Positions 1 through 7,518 of a stretch of 35,227 nucleotides of DNA are shown here, in pieces. A program made the position numbers and the translations under genes. Under the pieces are notes generated by a model. The model did not search any database and was not told the origin of the DNA. It saw only the letters and a program-made list of their open reading frames with translations. Numbering within the stretch: the stretch's first letter is position 1; each line of letters begins with the position of its first letter. This DNA comes from Flavobacterium sp. (lineage in GTDB: Bacteria; Bacteroidota; Bacteroidia; Flavobacteriales; Flavobacteriaceae), in contig NZ_JAIXRZ010000021.1 of assembly GCF_027484945.1 (NCBI RefSeq), forward strand, positions 1 through 35,227, read 5' to 3'.

Positions 1-45
1 ACTGGCAAGAATGATCACTAAACCGGGAAGCAATATTTTTCTCAT
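1..45 (-). CDS. mrdA: Penicillin-binding protein 2, N-terminal 15 residues only (partial)
   Basis: Only the first 15 codons lie in the window. They read MRKILLPGLVIILAS, the start of a membrane anchor. Its ATG (45-43) overlaps the mreD stop in an ATGA junction (45-42), so the two genes are translationally coupled. In Bacteroidota the transpeptidase PBP2 (elongasome peptidoglycan synthase) normally follows mreD, and the visible residues resemble flavobacterial PBP2 starts. The identity therefore rests on gene order plus a short N-terminus; no catalytic motif is visible. The rest of the gene lies beyond position 1. Confidence 0.72.
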   Translation of the reverse strand, partial: MRKILLPGLVIILAS

Positions 46-551
46 CGTTTACTAGGTTTGATTAAATAGATGATCAAAATACACATGAGAATAGTAAATA
101 ATGTACTTACTAAAGTGCGAAATAGAATACTCCAGAAATAGTCCAAAGCAAATATTTCCATGAAAAACATACACAAATGATGAACAGTAACAGCAATCAG
201 TATGAAAGAGAATCGTTCGGGTGTAAGGACATCATTTAATTTAACCGTTTGGTATTCGTAACTCAAACCAAAAGAAAATTTAAAAATTGAAGGACGTAGG
301 TAAGCTAATGTAATACAGGCTGCAGAATGAACACCACCCGAATTGCAAAATAAATCCATAATTAGTCCCAATAAAAAACTCGTACTCAACAATGCATAAC
401 GATTCCCATTTACGGGAAAAAGAATAATAAAAAGTACGTAAGGATAGGGGTTAATATAGCCTAAAAAATTAATTGAATTAAATAAAATAACCTGCACCAT
501 TAGGAGCAACACAAAACGAATACTATTATATAGTAAAGAACTACTGTTCAT
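42..551 (-). CDS. mreD: Rod shape-determining protein MreD
   Basis: Small integral membrane protein of the elongasome, the MreBCD-PBP2-RodA complex that directs lateral wall synthesis. The 169 residues are mostly hydrophobic, with about five predicted membrane spans, and carry a PYPYVLFIILFP motif typical of MreD. The open frame extends upstream to 620, but those 23 codons are basic, unlike a membrane-protein start, and lie well inside mreC. The start MNSSSLLYNSIRFV at 551 is preferred. It overlaps the mreC stop (541-543) by about 11 bp and gives the usual family length. Third gene of mreB-mreC-mreD-mrdA; co-transcribed, with no terminator between the genes. Confidence 0.9.
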   Translation of the reverse strand: MNSSSLLYNSIRFVLLLMVQVILFNSINFLGYINPYPYVLFIILFPVNGNRYALLSTSFLLGLIMDLFCNSGGVHSAACITLAYLRPSIFKFSFGLSYEYQTVKLNDVLTPERFSFILIAVTVHHLCMFFMEIFALDYFWSILFRTLVSTLFTILMCILIIYLIKPSKR

Positions 552-1374
552 TGTTTTTTTTCGTTTTCTTTTCGAGGTTAAGTATTTCGTTACGATCTTT
601 ATTGCGAATAATATAAACATGACCTAAACTCGTCATGTCATTAAATAAACGAACATTGATTGTATAATAATTGGTTTCGTCGTCGGTGTAGATGTTTTCT
701 ATGGTTCCTATATTAATATTTTCTGGAAAAATGGTCGACTGCCCACCGGTTACAATCGTATCTCCTTTGCGAACGGAGGCCAAACGGGGAACATCAATGA
801 GTTGCACAAAACCGGTATTTTTTCCGTTCCAAATTAATGAGCCAATATGATTGGATTTCTTAATTTTAGCGTTTATCGGAGCTTCGGTATTTAAAATACT
901 CAATACGGTTGCATATTTTGGTGAAACATTTTCAACAACACCCACAATTCCTAAGCTGTTAATTACCCCCATCTCTGGACGAACACCGTTTTTGGTTCCT
1001 GCATCTATAGTGAGAAAGTTAACTTGTGAACTGTAGGAATTATGAATTACTTTAGCCACCAAAAGATCTACTTTTTTAACGCCTTTTATAGTGTCTAACA
1101 CAGGAGTTTTGGTTGTGTCTTTTTGGTTAAAAAGGATACTTTTCAAACGGGCATTCTCAATTGCCAACTCATCATTCTTAGTTTTGAGGTTGAAATATTC
1201 ATTGACATCGTTGATGCGCTGATAAACACCGCCCGTTAAAAAATTGGCCGAATTGATTACTTTACTTCGGTGGTAAGAATGCGATTGAACCGTTAGTGAA
1301 ATGGCGGTCACCATAAGCAGCAAAAACAGCATACGATAGCTGTTTTTTAAAAGGAAATTAAATATTTGCTGCAT
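541..1374 (-). CDS. mreC: Rod shape-determining protein MreC
   Basis: Periplasmic scaffold of the elongasome linking MreB and MreD to PBP2. The 277-residue protein has a short cytoplasmic N-terminus and one transmembrane helix at about residues 13-31. A charged coiled-coil stretch follows at about 55-85 (TKNDELAIENARLKSIL), and then the beta-rich MreC core with the conserved GVRPEMGV and LGIVGVVENV segments at about 130-150. It ends in a lysine-rich tail (EKKTKKNNEQ). It lies 66 bp downstream of mreB and overlaps mreD. There is no terminator before it, so it is read from the mreB promoter. Confidence 0.94.
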   Translation of the reverse strand: MQQIFNFLLKNSYRMLFLLLMVTAISLTVQSHSYHRSKVINSANFLTGGVYQRINDVNEYFNLKTKNDELAIENARLKSILFNQKDTTKTPVLDTIKGVKKVDLLVAKVIHNSYSSQVNFLTIDAGTKNGVRPEMGVINSLGIVGVVENVSPKYATVLSILNTEAPINAKIKKSNHIGSLIWNGKNTGFVQLIDVPRLASVRKGDTIVTGGQSTIFPENINIGTIENIYTDDETNYYTINVRLFNDMTSLGHVYIIRNKDRNEILNLEKKTKKNNEQ

Positions 1375-1440
1375 GAGTTACGCTACTAAGTCCGGTTTGT
1401 TAGTTCAATATGTCGTCAATAAAGTTAAGAAATAATCGGT

Positions 1441-2469
1441 TTATTTGATCAGGATACTTCTGAATTTTGGAATGTTTTTTAATGCCATGCCGGTACCGCG
1501 AACTACCGCTTTTAACGGATCTTCGGCAATATACACTGGAAGATCGGTTTTTAACGAAATACGTTTATCTAATCCGCGAAGCATCGAGCCTCCACCGGCA
1601 AGATAAATCCCTGTATTATAGATGTCTGCGGCTAATTCTGGCGGTGTTTGCGACAAGGTTTCCATAATGGCATCCTCAATTCGCTGAATCGATTTATCCA
1701 AAGCTTTTGCAATCTCTCGGAACGATACGGCAACTTGCTTCGGTTTACCCGTCAATAAGTCGCGCCCTTGTACAGACATATCTTCTGGAGGAGAGTCTAA
1801 TGAGTCGGTCGCAGCACCTATAGTAATTTTGATTTTCTCTGCAGTAGTTTCTCCAACAAATAAATTATGTTGGGTACGCATGTAATAAATGATATCATTG
1901 GTGAATACGTCGCCTGCAATTTTAACCGATTTGTCACAAACAATACCTCCTAAAGCAATAACTGCAATCTCGGTAGTACCCCCACCGATATCTACAATCA
2001 TATTTCCTTTTGGTTGCATGATGTCAATTCCAATACCAATTGCCGCAGCCATTGGTTCGTGAATCAAATACACTTCTTTTCCATTCACCCGTTCACAGGA
2101 TTCTTTAACGGCACGCATTTCTACTTCGGTAATACCCGATGGGATACAAACCACCATACGTAAAGCCGGTGTGAACATTCTTTTCTTTAAAGCTGGAATG
2201 CTTTTGATGAATGCTTTAATCATTTCTTCCGAAGCAGCAAAATCGGCAATTACACCGTCTTTTAAAGGGCGAATGGTTTTGATATTCTCATGGGTTTTAC
2301 CCTGCATCATGTTGGCTTCTTTACCAACGGCAGTAATTTTTCCGGTAATACGATCGCGCGCTACAATCGACGGTGAGTCGATTACAACTTTATCATTGTG
2401 AATGATCAGTGTATTGGCGGTACCAAGGTCAATTGCGATGTCCTCAGTCATGAAATCAAAAAATCCCAT
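1441..2469 (-). CDS. mreB: Rod shape-determining actin homologue MreB
   Basis: Cytoplasmic actin-like ATPase forming membrane-bound filaments that position lateral wall synthesis. The 342 residues carry all the actin-fold nucleotide motifs: phosphate-1 IDLGTANTLI (13-22), connect-1 LIHEPMAAAIGIG (about 135-147), phosphate-2 VDIGGGTTEIAV (159-170) and the adenosine loop LAGGGSMLRG near 300. Length is normal for MreB. First gene of the mreBCD-mrdA operon. Its own promoter box lies at 2521-2514, in the gap after purH, so it need not depend on purH transcription. Confidence 0.97.
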   Translation of the reverse strand: MGFFDFMTEDIAIDLGTANTLIIHNDKVVIDSPSIVARDRITGKITAVGKEANMMQGKTHENIKTIRPLKDGVIADFAASEEMIKAFIKSIPALKKRMFTPALRMVVCIPSGITEVEMRAVKESCERVNGKEVYLIHEPMAAAIGIGIDIMQPKGNMIVDIGGGTTEIAVIALGGIVCDKSVKIAGDVFTNDIIYYMRTQHNLFVGETTAEKIKITIGAATDSLDSPPEDMSVQGRDLLTGKPKQVAVSFREIAKALDKSIQRIEDAIMETLSQTPPELAADIYNTGIYLAGGGSMLRGLDKRISLKTDLPVYIAEDPLKAVVRGTGMALKNIPKFRSILIK

Positions 2470-2513
2470 ACGCTTCTAAAAGGGTGTTAGTTTGTTATTT
2501 ATTAATCAGCCTA

Positions 2514-2521
2514 CAAAAATA
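2514..2521 (-). promoter_or_regulatory. -7 promoter element for mreB (TATTTTTG)
   Basis: Read on the minus strand, this is TATTTTTG, an exact match to the Bacteroidota -7 consensus TAnnTTTG. It would start transcription about 40 nt upstream of the mreB ATG. No good -33 TTTG is visible upstream, where the DNA is the last codons of purH. Inferred from consensus and spacing only. Confidence 0.55.
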
Positions 2522-2527
2522 ATAAAA

Positions 2528-4054
2528 TTAATGTTTGAAATGACGTGTACCTGTAAATACCATTGCAACATTATTTTCATTGCAATAGGCGATACTTAAA
2601 TCATCTTTAATTGAGCCTCCAGGTTGAATCACCGCTGTTATTCCGGCTTGGTGTGCAATTTCAACACAATCGGGAAATGGGAAGAAGGCATCGCTTGCCA
2701 TTACGGCACCTTTTAAATCAAATCCGAAGGCATGGGCTTTCTCTATCGCTTGACGCAATGCATCTACTCTGGAGGTTTGCCCCGTTCCTGAAGCAACTAA
2801 TTGTCCATTTTTTGCCAATACAATCGTATTTGATTTGGTGTTTTTACAAATTTTGGATGCAAAAATAAGATCGGCAATTTCTTGATCATTTGGTTGCAAA
2901 GTAGTAACGTAAGTTAGCCCCTCTTTCGTATCAGTAATTGTATTTCGGTCTTGAATTAAAATACCGTTCAAACAGGTGCGTATATTTTGTTGGGGCAATT
3001 CGATATCGTGTTGTTGTAAAATTATACGATTTTTCTTCTCTTGTAAAATCGTCAAAGCTTCCACGTCAAATGCAGGAGCAATTACTACTTCACAAAACAA
3101 CTGATTGATTTCTTGTGCGGTTGCTTCGTCTATTCTTTTATTTGCAATTAAGACACCCCCAAATGCCGAAGTGGGATCGCCAGCAAGCGCATCAAGATAG
3201 GCTGCTTTAAGAGTCGAACGAGTTGCTAAACCACAAGCGTTATTGTGTTTTAAGATTGCAAAAGTAGGATCGTTATCTTTGAATTCTAAGATCAAATTTA
3301 CTGCCGCATCTATATCCAACAAATTATTGTAGGACAATTCTTTTCCATGTAGTTTCGTAAACATTGCCTCAAAATTACCAAAGAAAAATCCTTTTTGATG
3401 GGGATTTTCACCATAACGTAAGGCTTGACCTTGATCGGAGCTTAATTTAAAGATAGTCGAATCTTGATTGAAATAATTGAAAATTGCGGTATCATAATGG
3501 GAAGATACGTGAAAGGCTCTTGATGCTAAAAACTTACGTTGTGCTAACGATGTACTTCCATTACCTTGTGTTATCATTTCTAAAAATAATGCATATTCGT
3601 TCATCGAAGGAACAATTACGGTATCATTGAAATTTTTAGCGGCAGCACGAATTAAAGAAATTCCCCCAATGTCAATTTTTTCAATACTATCAATTTCAGA
3701 AGCACCCGAGGCAACGGTCTTTTCAAACGGATATAAATCTACAATAACCAAATCTATTTGAGGAATCTGGTATTCGGTCATTTGTGCACTATCGGAAGCA
3801 TTATCTTGACGGTTCAATATGCCACCAAAAATTTTAGGATGTAAGGTTTTTACTCGCCCTCCTAAAATTGAAGGATATTCGGTTACTTCTTCAACCGGAA
3901 CAACGGGAATTCCTAAATTTCTAATAAAATCTTCGGTGCCACCTGTGGAGTAAATGGTAACCTTTAAATCGTGAAGTTTACGTACGATCGGTTCGAGTCC
4001 GTCTTTCGAAAAAACCGAAATCAGGGCCGACTGTATGGGTTTTGTAGTCGTCAT
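2528..4054 (-). CDS. purH: Bifunctional AICAR formyltransferase / IMP cyclohydrolase
   Basis: Catalyses the last two steps of de novo purine synthesis: AICAR to FAICAR using 10-formyl-THF, then ring closure to IMP. The N-terminal MGS-like cyclohydrolase domain (about 1-190) shows STGGT (36-40) and GGRVKTLHPKIFGGIL (65-80). The C-terminal transformylase domain has RYGENPHQ (213-220) and the catalytic Lys-His pair in ILKHNNACG (K269, H270). Length (508) is normal and the gene is intact. It is a single gene with its own promoter (4085-4078), divergent from the ABC permease. Folate cofactor supply links it functionally to folA and thyA further along the window. Confidence 0.98.
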   Translation of the reverse strand: MTTTKPIQSALISVFSKDGLEPIVRKLHDLKVTIYSTGGTEDFIRNLGIPVVPVEEVTEYPSILGGRVKTLHPKIFGGILNRQDNASDSAQMTEYQIPQIDLVIVDLYPFEKTVASGASEIDSIEKIDIGGISLIRAAAKNFNDTVIVPSMNEYALFLEMITQGNGSTSLAQRKFLASRAFHVSSHYDTAIFNYFNQDSTIFKLSSDQGQALRYGENPHQKGFFFGNFEAMFTKLHGKELSYNNLLDIDAAVNLILEFKDNDPTFAILKHNNACGLATRSTLKAAYLDALAGDPTSAFGGVLIANKRIDEATAQEINQLFCEVVIAPAFDVEALTILQEKKNRIILQQHDIELPQQNIRTCLNGILIQDRNTITDTKEGLTYVTTLQPNDQEIADLIFASKICKNTKSNTIVLAKNGQLVASGTGQTSRVDALRQAIEKAHAFGFDLKGAVMASDAFFPFPDCVEIAHQAGITAVIQPGGSIKDDLSIAYCNENNVAMVFTGTRHFKH

Positions 4055-4077
4055 TGTGTTGTTGTTGGATTAAGTTG

Positions 4078-4085
4078 CAAAAATA
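4078..4085 (-). promoter_or_regulatory. -7 promoter element for purH (TATTTTTG)
   Basis: Exact TAnnTTTG match on the minus strand, predicting a leader of about 18 nt before the purH ATG at 4054. It shares the 144-bp divergent region with the ABC permease promoter. No PurR-like operator was recognised. Confidence 0.6.
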
Positions 4086-4175
4086 GGTCATTTTAAGCGG
4101 AGTACACTAACTATTTTTTTAAAAAAAATATGAAATTAGCATTGTAACAATTCGAGCTTACACCTTACAAATATG

Positions 4176-4183
4176 TATCTTTG
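4176..4183 (+). promoter_or_regulatory. -7 promoter element for the ABC permease (TATCTTTG)
   Basis: TATCTTTG matches TAnnTTTG exactly and ends 15 bp before the ATG at 4199. The leader would therefore be only about 10 nt, common in Bacteroidota. A weak -33 candidate (TTCG) lies 21 bp upstream. Inference from consensus. Confidence 0.55.
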
Positions 4184-4198
4184 TTTATATTTTAAACT

Positions 4199-5443
4199 AT
4201 GTTGTTATACCTGCGATTAGTAAAAGAAAGTTTCGCATTTGCAGTTAATGCTTTGCGAAATAATAAGTTGCGTACGTTTCTTTCATTGTTGGGTGTAACA
4301 ATTGGTATTTTTTCAATCATTGCCGTTTTGGCTGCAGTGGACTCCCTCGATCTCAAAATAAAAAAAGAATTAAGCAGTTTAGATAAAAACACCATTTATT
4401 TATTCAATGATACGTTTGGTCCCTCAGAAATCCCAGCATGGAAACGGGAACAATTTCCCAATGTAACCTATGCAGAGTTTGAGTATTTGCGCGATAATCT
4501 TCCCGATTCAGAGGAGATGTCGTATCAAATTTTTCTGAAGTGGGAAAATATGAAGTACGAATCCAAAACCATGACGAATGTAAATATTGTTCCTGTAACC
4601 CATACGTTTATCAATATTCAAGGTTATGAGTTTACAGAAGGACGGTTTTTTAATGAATCGGAATCCAATTCTGGAGCAGCGGTTGTAGTTATTGGAGCCG
4701 AATTGGCTGAAGGGTTGTTTGGGGAATTGGACCCCATTGGAAAGCAAGTGCGCTTGTATGGTCAACGGTTTACAGTAGTAGGAGTGTTAAAGAAAAAAGG
4801 GGATGGAATGTTTGGAAATGACGACACATCGGCTATTATTCCGGTTAACTTTATTCGCCGTGCGATAGGTGAAAACAAATCGCAAACGCCCATTATTGTA
4901 ATTAAACCTAAAAAAGGAATAGATATGCAGGCATTTAAAGCAGATCTATCCCAGAAATTGCGAAATTATCGCGGGATGAAAGTAGCTGAAGCAGACAATT
5001 TCTTTATCAATGTGTTTTCTGGTTTTACCGATTTAATCGATGGAATAATTCATACTATGAATATTGGAGGATGGATTATAGCAGGCTTCTCATTACTAGT
5101 AGGCGGGTTTGGGGTTGCTAATATTATGTTTGTTTCTGTAAAAGAGCGAACCAATTTAATCGGTATTCAAAAATCGTTAGGAGCCAAAAACAGGATGATC
5201 TTATTTCAATTTTTATTTGAAGCCATTATTCTATGTTTATTTGGCGGATTGGTTGGTATTTTATTTGTTTGGCTGCTGACTTTACTATTGACTTCAATGT
5301 TGGATTTCGAATTCATCTTAAGTTTTTCAAACATTGTTTTGGGTTCTGTTCTAGCAATTGCAATTGGAATTGTCTCAGGAATTTTACCCGCAATTACCGC
5401 TTCCAAATTGGATCCAGTAGAAGCGATCCGTAGCGGATTATAA
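4199..5443 (+). CDS. ABC transporter permease, MacB/FtsX family
   Basis: Inner-membrane permease of the MacB/LolC type. The first transmembrane helix lies at about residues 26-47 (after the typical ALRNNKLRTFLSLLGVTIG). A large periplasmic MacB core domain follows (about 50-280), then three C-terminal helices forming the FtsX domain (about 286-400). It ends in the family signature ITASKLDPVEAIRSGL. These permeases move lipoproteins, lipids or drugs across the periplasm by mechanotransmission and need a separate ATPase. No ATP-binding subunit is encoded next to it, so its partner must be elsewhere. Single-gene unit with its own promoter and a shared downstream terminator. The substrate cannot be told from sequence. 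Confidence 0.9.
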   Translation: MLLYLRLVKESFAFAVNALRNNKLRTFLSLLGVTIGIFSIIAVLAAVDSLDLKIKKELSSLDKNTIYLFNDTFGPSEIPAWKREQFPNVTYAEFEYLRDNLPDSEEMSYQIFLKWENMKYESKTMTNVNIVPVTHTFINIQGYEFTEGRFFNESESNSGAAVVVIGAELAEGLFGELDPIGKQVRLYGQRFTVVGVLKKKGDGMFGNDDTSAIIPVNFIRRAIGENKSQTPIIVIKPKKGIDMQAFKADLSQKLRNYRGMKVAEADNFFINVFSGFTDLIDGIIHTMNIGGWIIAGFSLLVGGFGVANIMFVSVKERTNLIGIQKSLGAKNRMILFQFLFEAIILCLFGGLVGILFVWLLTLLLTSMLDFEFILSFSNIVLGSVLAIAIGIVSGILPAITASKLDPVEAIRSGL

Positions 5444-5457
5444 TTGTAGTGACAAAA

Positions 5458-5482
5458 AAAGCACGATGAAATATCGTGCTTT
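5458..5482. terminator. Bidirectional intrinsic terminator between the ABC permease and accD
   Basis: Perfect 10-bp stem AAAGCACGAT / ATCGTGCTTT with the 5-nt loop GAAAT. On the minus strand it is followed by a run of seven T (complement of 5454-5460), a classic terminator for accD. On the plus strand a T-rich stretch follows after a short gap (5491-5497). It lies between two convergent genes and probably serves both. Confidence 0.88.
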
Positions 5483-5495
5483 AGAACATCTTTTT

Positions 5496-6350
5496 TTATC
5501 GAATGTCTTGATTCAAAATCAAATCCAAATACAAATTCACTTTGTTTTTTAATTCTTTTCGGTGGGCTATAAAGTCCAAAAATCCGTGATCTAAAACAAA
5601 TTCTGCCGTTTGAAAACCTTCGGGTAAATCTTTTCCAGTGGTATCGCGAACCACTCGGGGCCCCGCGAATCCAATTAAAGCACCCGGTTCAGAAATATTA
5701 ATATCACCCAACATCGCATACGATGCAGTGGTACCCCCGGTAGTTGGATCAGTACATAAAGAAATATAAGGGATTTTTGCGTCGGCTAGTTGGGCCAATT
5801 TTGCCGAAGTTTTAGCTAATTGCATTAATGAATAAGCCGCTTCCATCATACGGGCTCCCCCTGATTTAGAAATCATTAAAAAAGGAATCTTATGCTGTAT
5901 CGAATAATCGATCCCTCGTGCAATTTTTTCACCAACAACCGCCCCCATAGATCCTCCAATAAATGCAAAATCCATACAACAAACCACAAGATCTTTTCCT
6001 TTGGATTTACCAACAGCCGTTCGCACAGCATCTTTAAGTTTGGTTTTATCCATAACTTCCTTTAAACGATCTGAGTATTTCTTTGTGTCAACAAAATCCA
6101 ACGGGTCTTTGGAAGTCATTTTAGCGTCCAATTCTTTAAATTCATTGTTGTCAAAAAGAATTTCAAAATATTCTTTGCTGCCAATGCGTACATGAAAATC
6201 ATCCTCAGGGCTTACCCATAGGTTGCGCTCTAATTCGTCAGCATCGACTATCTTACCTGTTGGAGATTTATACCACAAGCCTTTCGGAACATCTTTTTTC
6301 TCTTCCGTAGCGGTTTTAATTCCTTTTTCTGTACGTTTAAACCAAGCCAT
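5496..6350 (-). CDS. accD: Acetyl-CoA carboxylase carboxyltransferase subunit beta (zinc-finger-less)
   Basis: Beta half of the carboxyltransferase that moves CO2 from carboxybiotin to acetyl-CoA to make malonyl-CoA for fatty-acid synthesis. The crotonase-fold core is well conserved: [37 protein letters not shown] and GFAGPRVV with the oxyanion glycines. Length 284 is normal. The oddity is at the N-terminus. E. coli AccD has a CxxC...CxxC zinc ribbon here, but this protein reads LWYKSPTG...[10 protein letters not shown], with serine, glycine and aspartate replacing the four cysteines (around S29, G32, S47, D50). The region is otherwise alignable, so the fold is probably kept without metal. 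It lies 52 bp downstream of fbaA and is probably co-transcribed with it. Confidence 0.96.
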   Translation of the reverse strand: MAWFKRTEKGIKTATEEKKDVPKGLWYKSPTGKIVDADELERNLWVSPEDDFHVRIGSKEYFEILFDNNEFKELDAKMTSKDPLDFVDTKKYSDRLKEVMDKTKLKDAVRTAVGKSKGKDLVVCCMDFAFIGGSMGAVVGEKIARGIDYSIQHKIPFLMISKSGGARMMEAAYSLMQLAKTSAKLAQLADAKIPYISLCTDPTTGGTTASYAMLGDINISEPGALIGFAGPRVVRDTTGKDLPEGFQTAEFVLDHGFLDFIAHRKELKNKVNLYLDLILNQDIR

Positions 6351-6402
6351 ATTTATTGATTTATAAAGAATGAACTATCAATAATAATTCAAAAAATAAA
6401 AT

Positions 6403-7470
6403 TTATAAAGTATTTACATTATTCAAATCGGCAAATGCCTGTTCCAATCGGCTGATGAAGGTAATTTCGCCCTCACGAACCCATTTACGGGGATCGTAAT
6501 GTTTCTTATTTGGAGAATCAATTCCTTCTGGGCTTCCAATTTGTGTTTTTAAATAATCAATTTTTGATGTCATATAATCGCGGATGCCCGCTGTAAAAGC
6601 AAACTGTAAATCGGTATCAATATTCATTTTAATAACACCATAGGAAATCGCTTCGCGAATTTCTTCAAGGGTTGAACCCGATCCACCATGAAAGACAAAA
6701 TCAACGGGATTGTTATCGGTGTTGAATTTTTCTTGAACGAAATCTTGTGAATTTTTAAGAATCTTCGGCGTCAGTTTAACATTGCCGGGTTTGTAAACAC
6801 CATGAACGTTTCCAAATGCAGCAGCAATTGTAAAGCGCGGACTAACAGTCATCAATTCTTCATAGGCATAGGCAACTTCTGATGGTTGCGTATATAATTT
6901 TGAACTATCGACATCCGAATTATCAACACCATCTTCTTCACCACCCGTAATTCCCAATTCAATTTCAAGAGTCATGCCCATTTTACTCATTCGCGCTAAA
7001 TACTCTTTGCAAATGGCAATGTTCTCCTGCAATGGCTCCTCTGATAAATCGATCATATGCGAGGAAAATAATGGTTTTCCTGTGGTAGCAAAATGCTCTT
7101 CAGAAGCATCCAACAAGCCATCAATCCATGGCAATAGTTTTTTTGCGCAGTGATCGGTATGTAAAATGACCGTAGCTCCATAAGCTTCAGCCAATGTATG
7201 AATATGTTTTGCACCAGCAACCGCACCTAAGATAGCAGCTTGTTCACCAGCATTCGACAACCCTTTGCCTGCATTAAATTGTGCACCCCCATTGGAAAAC
7301 TGAATAATTACAGGTGCTTTGAGTTTGGCTGCAGTCTCTAAAGTACCATTTATAGTGCTGGATCCTACTACATTAACGGCAGGTAATGCAAATCCTTTTT
7401 CTTTAGCGTAAGCAAAAATTTGTTGAACTTCATCTCCGGTGGCTACCCCGGGCTTAATGTTGTGTGCCAT
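6403..7470 (-). CDS. fbaA: Class II fructose-bisphosphate aldolase
   Basis: Zinc-dependent aldolase that reversibly splits fructose-1,6-bisphosphate into DHAP and glyceraldehyde-3-phosphate in glycolysis and gluconeogenesis. The 355 residues match the E. coli FbaA type (class IIA) in length. Visible active-site elements are HTDHC (D106 and zinc ligand H107), the acidic loop GITGGEEDGVDN (173-184), zinc ligand H223 in FGNVHGVYKPGN, zinc ligand H261 in FHGGSGST, and the phosphate-binding glycines after it. First gene of a likely fbaA-accD transcription unit linking glycolysis and lipid synthesis. Its promoter box lies at 7506-7499. Confidence 0.98.
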   Translation of the reverse strand: MAHNIKPGVATGDEVQQIFAYAKEKGFALPAVNVVGSSTINGTLETAAKLKAPVIIQFSNGGAQFNAGKGLSNAGEQAAILGAVAGAKHIHTLAEAYGATVILHTDHCAKKLLPWIDGLLDASEEHFATTGKPLFSSHMIDLSEEPLQENIAICKEYLARMSKMGMTLEIELGITGGEEDGVDNSDVDSSKLYTQPSEVAYAYEELMTVSPRFTIAAAFGNVHGVYKPGNVKLTPKILKNSQDFVQEKFNTDNNPVDFVFHGGSGSTLEEIREAISYGVIKMNIDTDLQFAFTAGIRDYMTSKIDYLKTQIGSPEGIDSPNKKHYDPRKWVREGEITFISRLEQAFADLNNVNTL

Positions 7471-7498
7471 GATGTAGTTGTATTTTTTGTTAGGACTA

Positions 7499-7506
7499 CA
7501 AAAGTA
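7499..7506 (-). promoter_or_regulatory. -7 promoter element for fbaA (TACTTTTG)
   Basis: Exact TAnnTTTG match on the minus strand, giving a leader of about 20-25 nt before the fbaA ATG. The upstream DNA is an A/T tract without a clear -33 TTTG. It lies in the 48-bp gap after tamL, where no terminator is visible, so read-through from tamL is also possible. Confidence 0.58.
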
Positions 7507-7518
7507 AAAATAAAAAAA

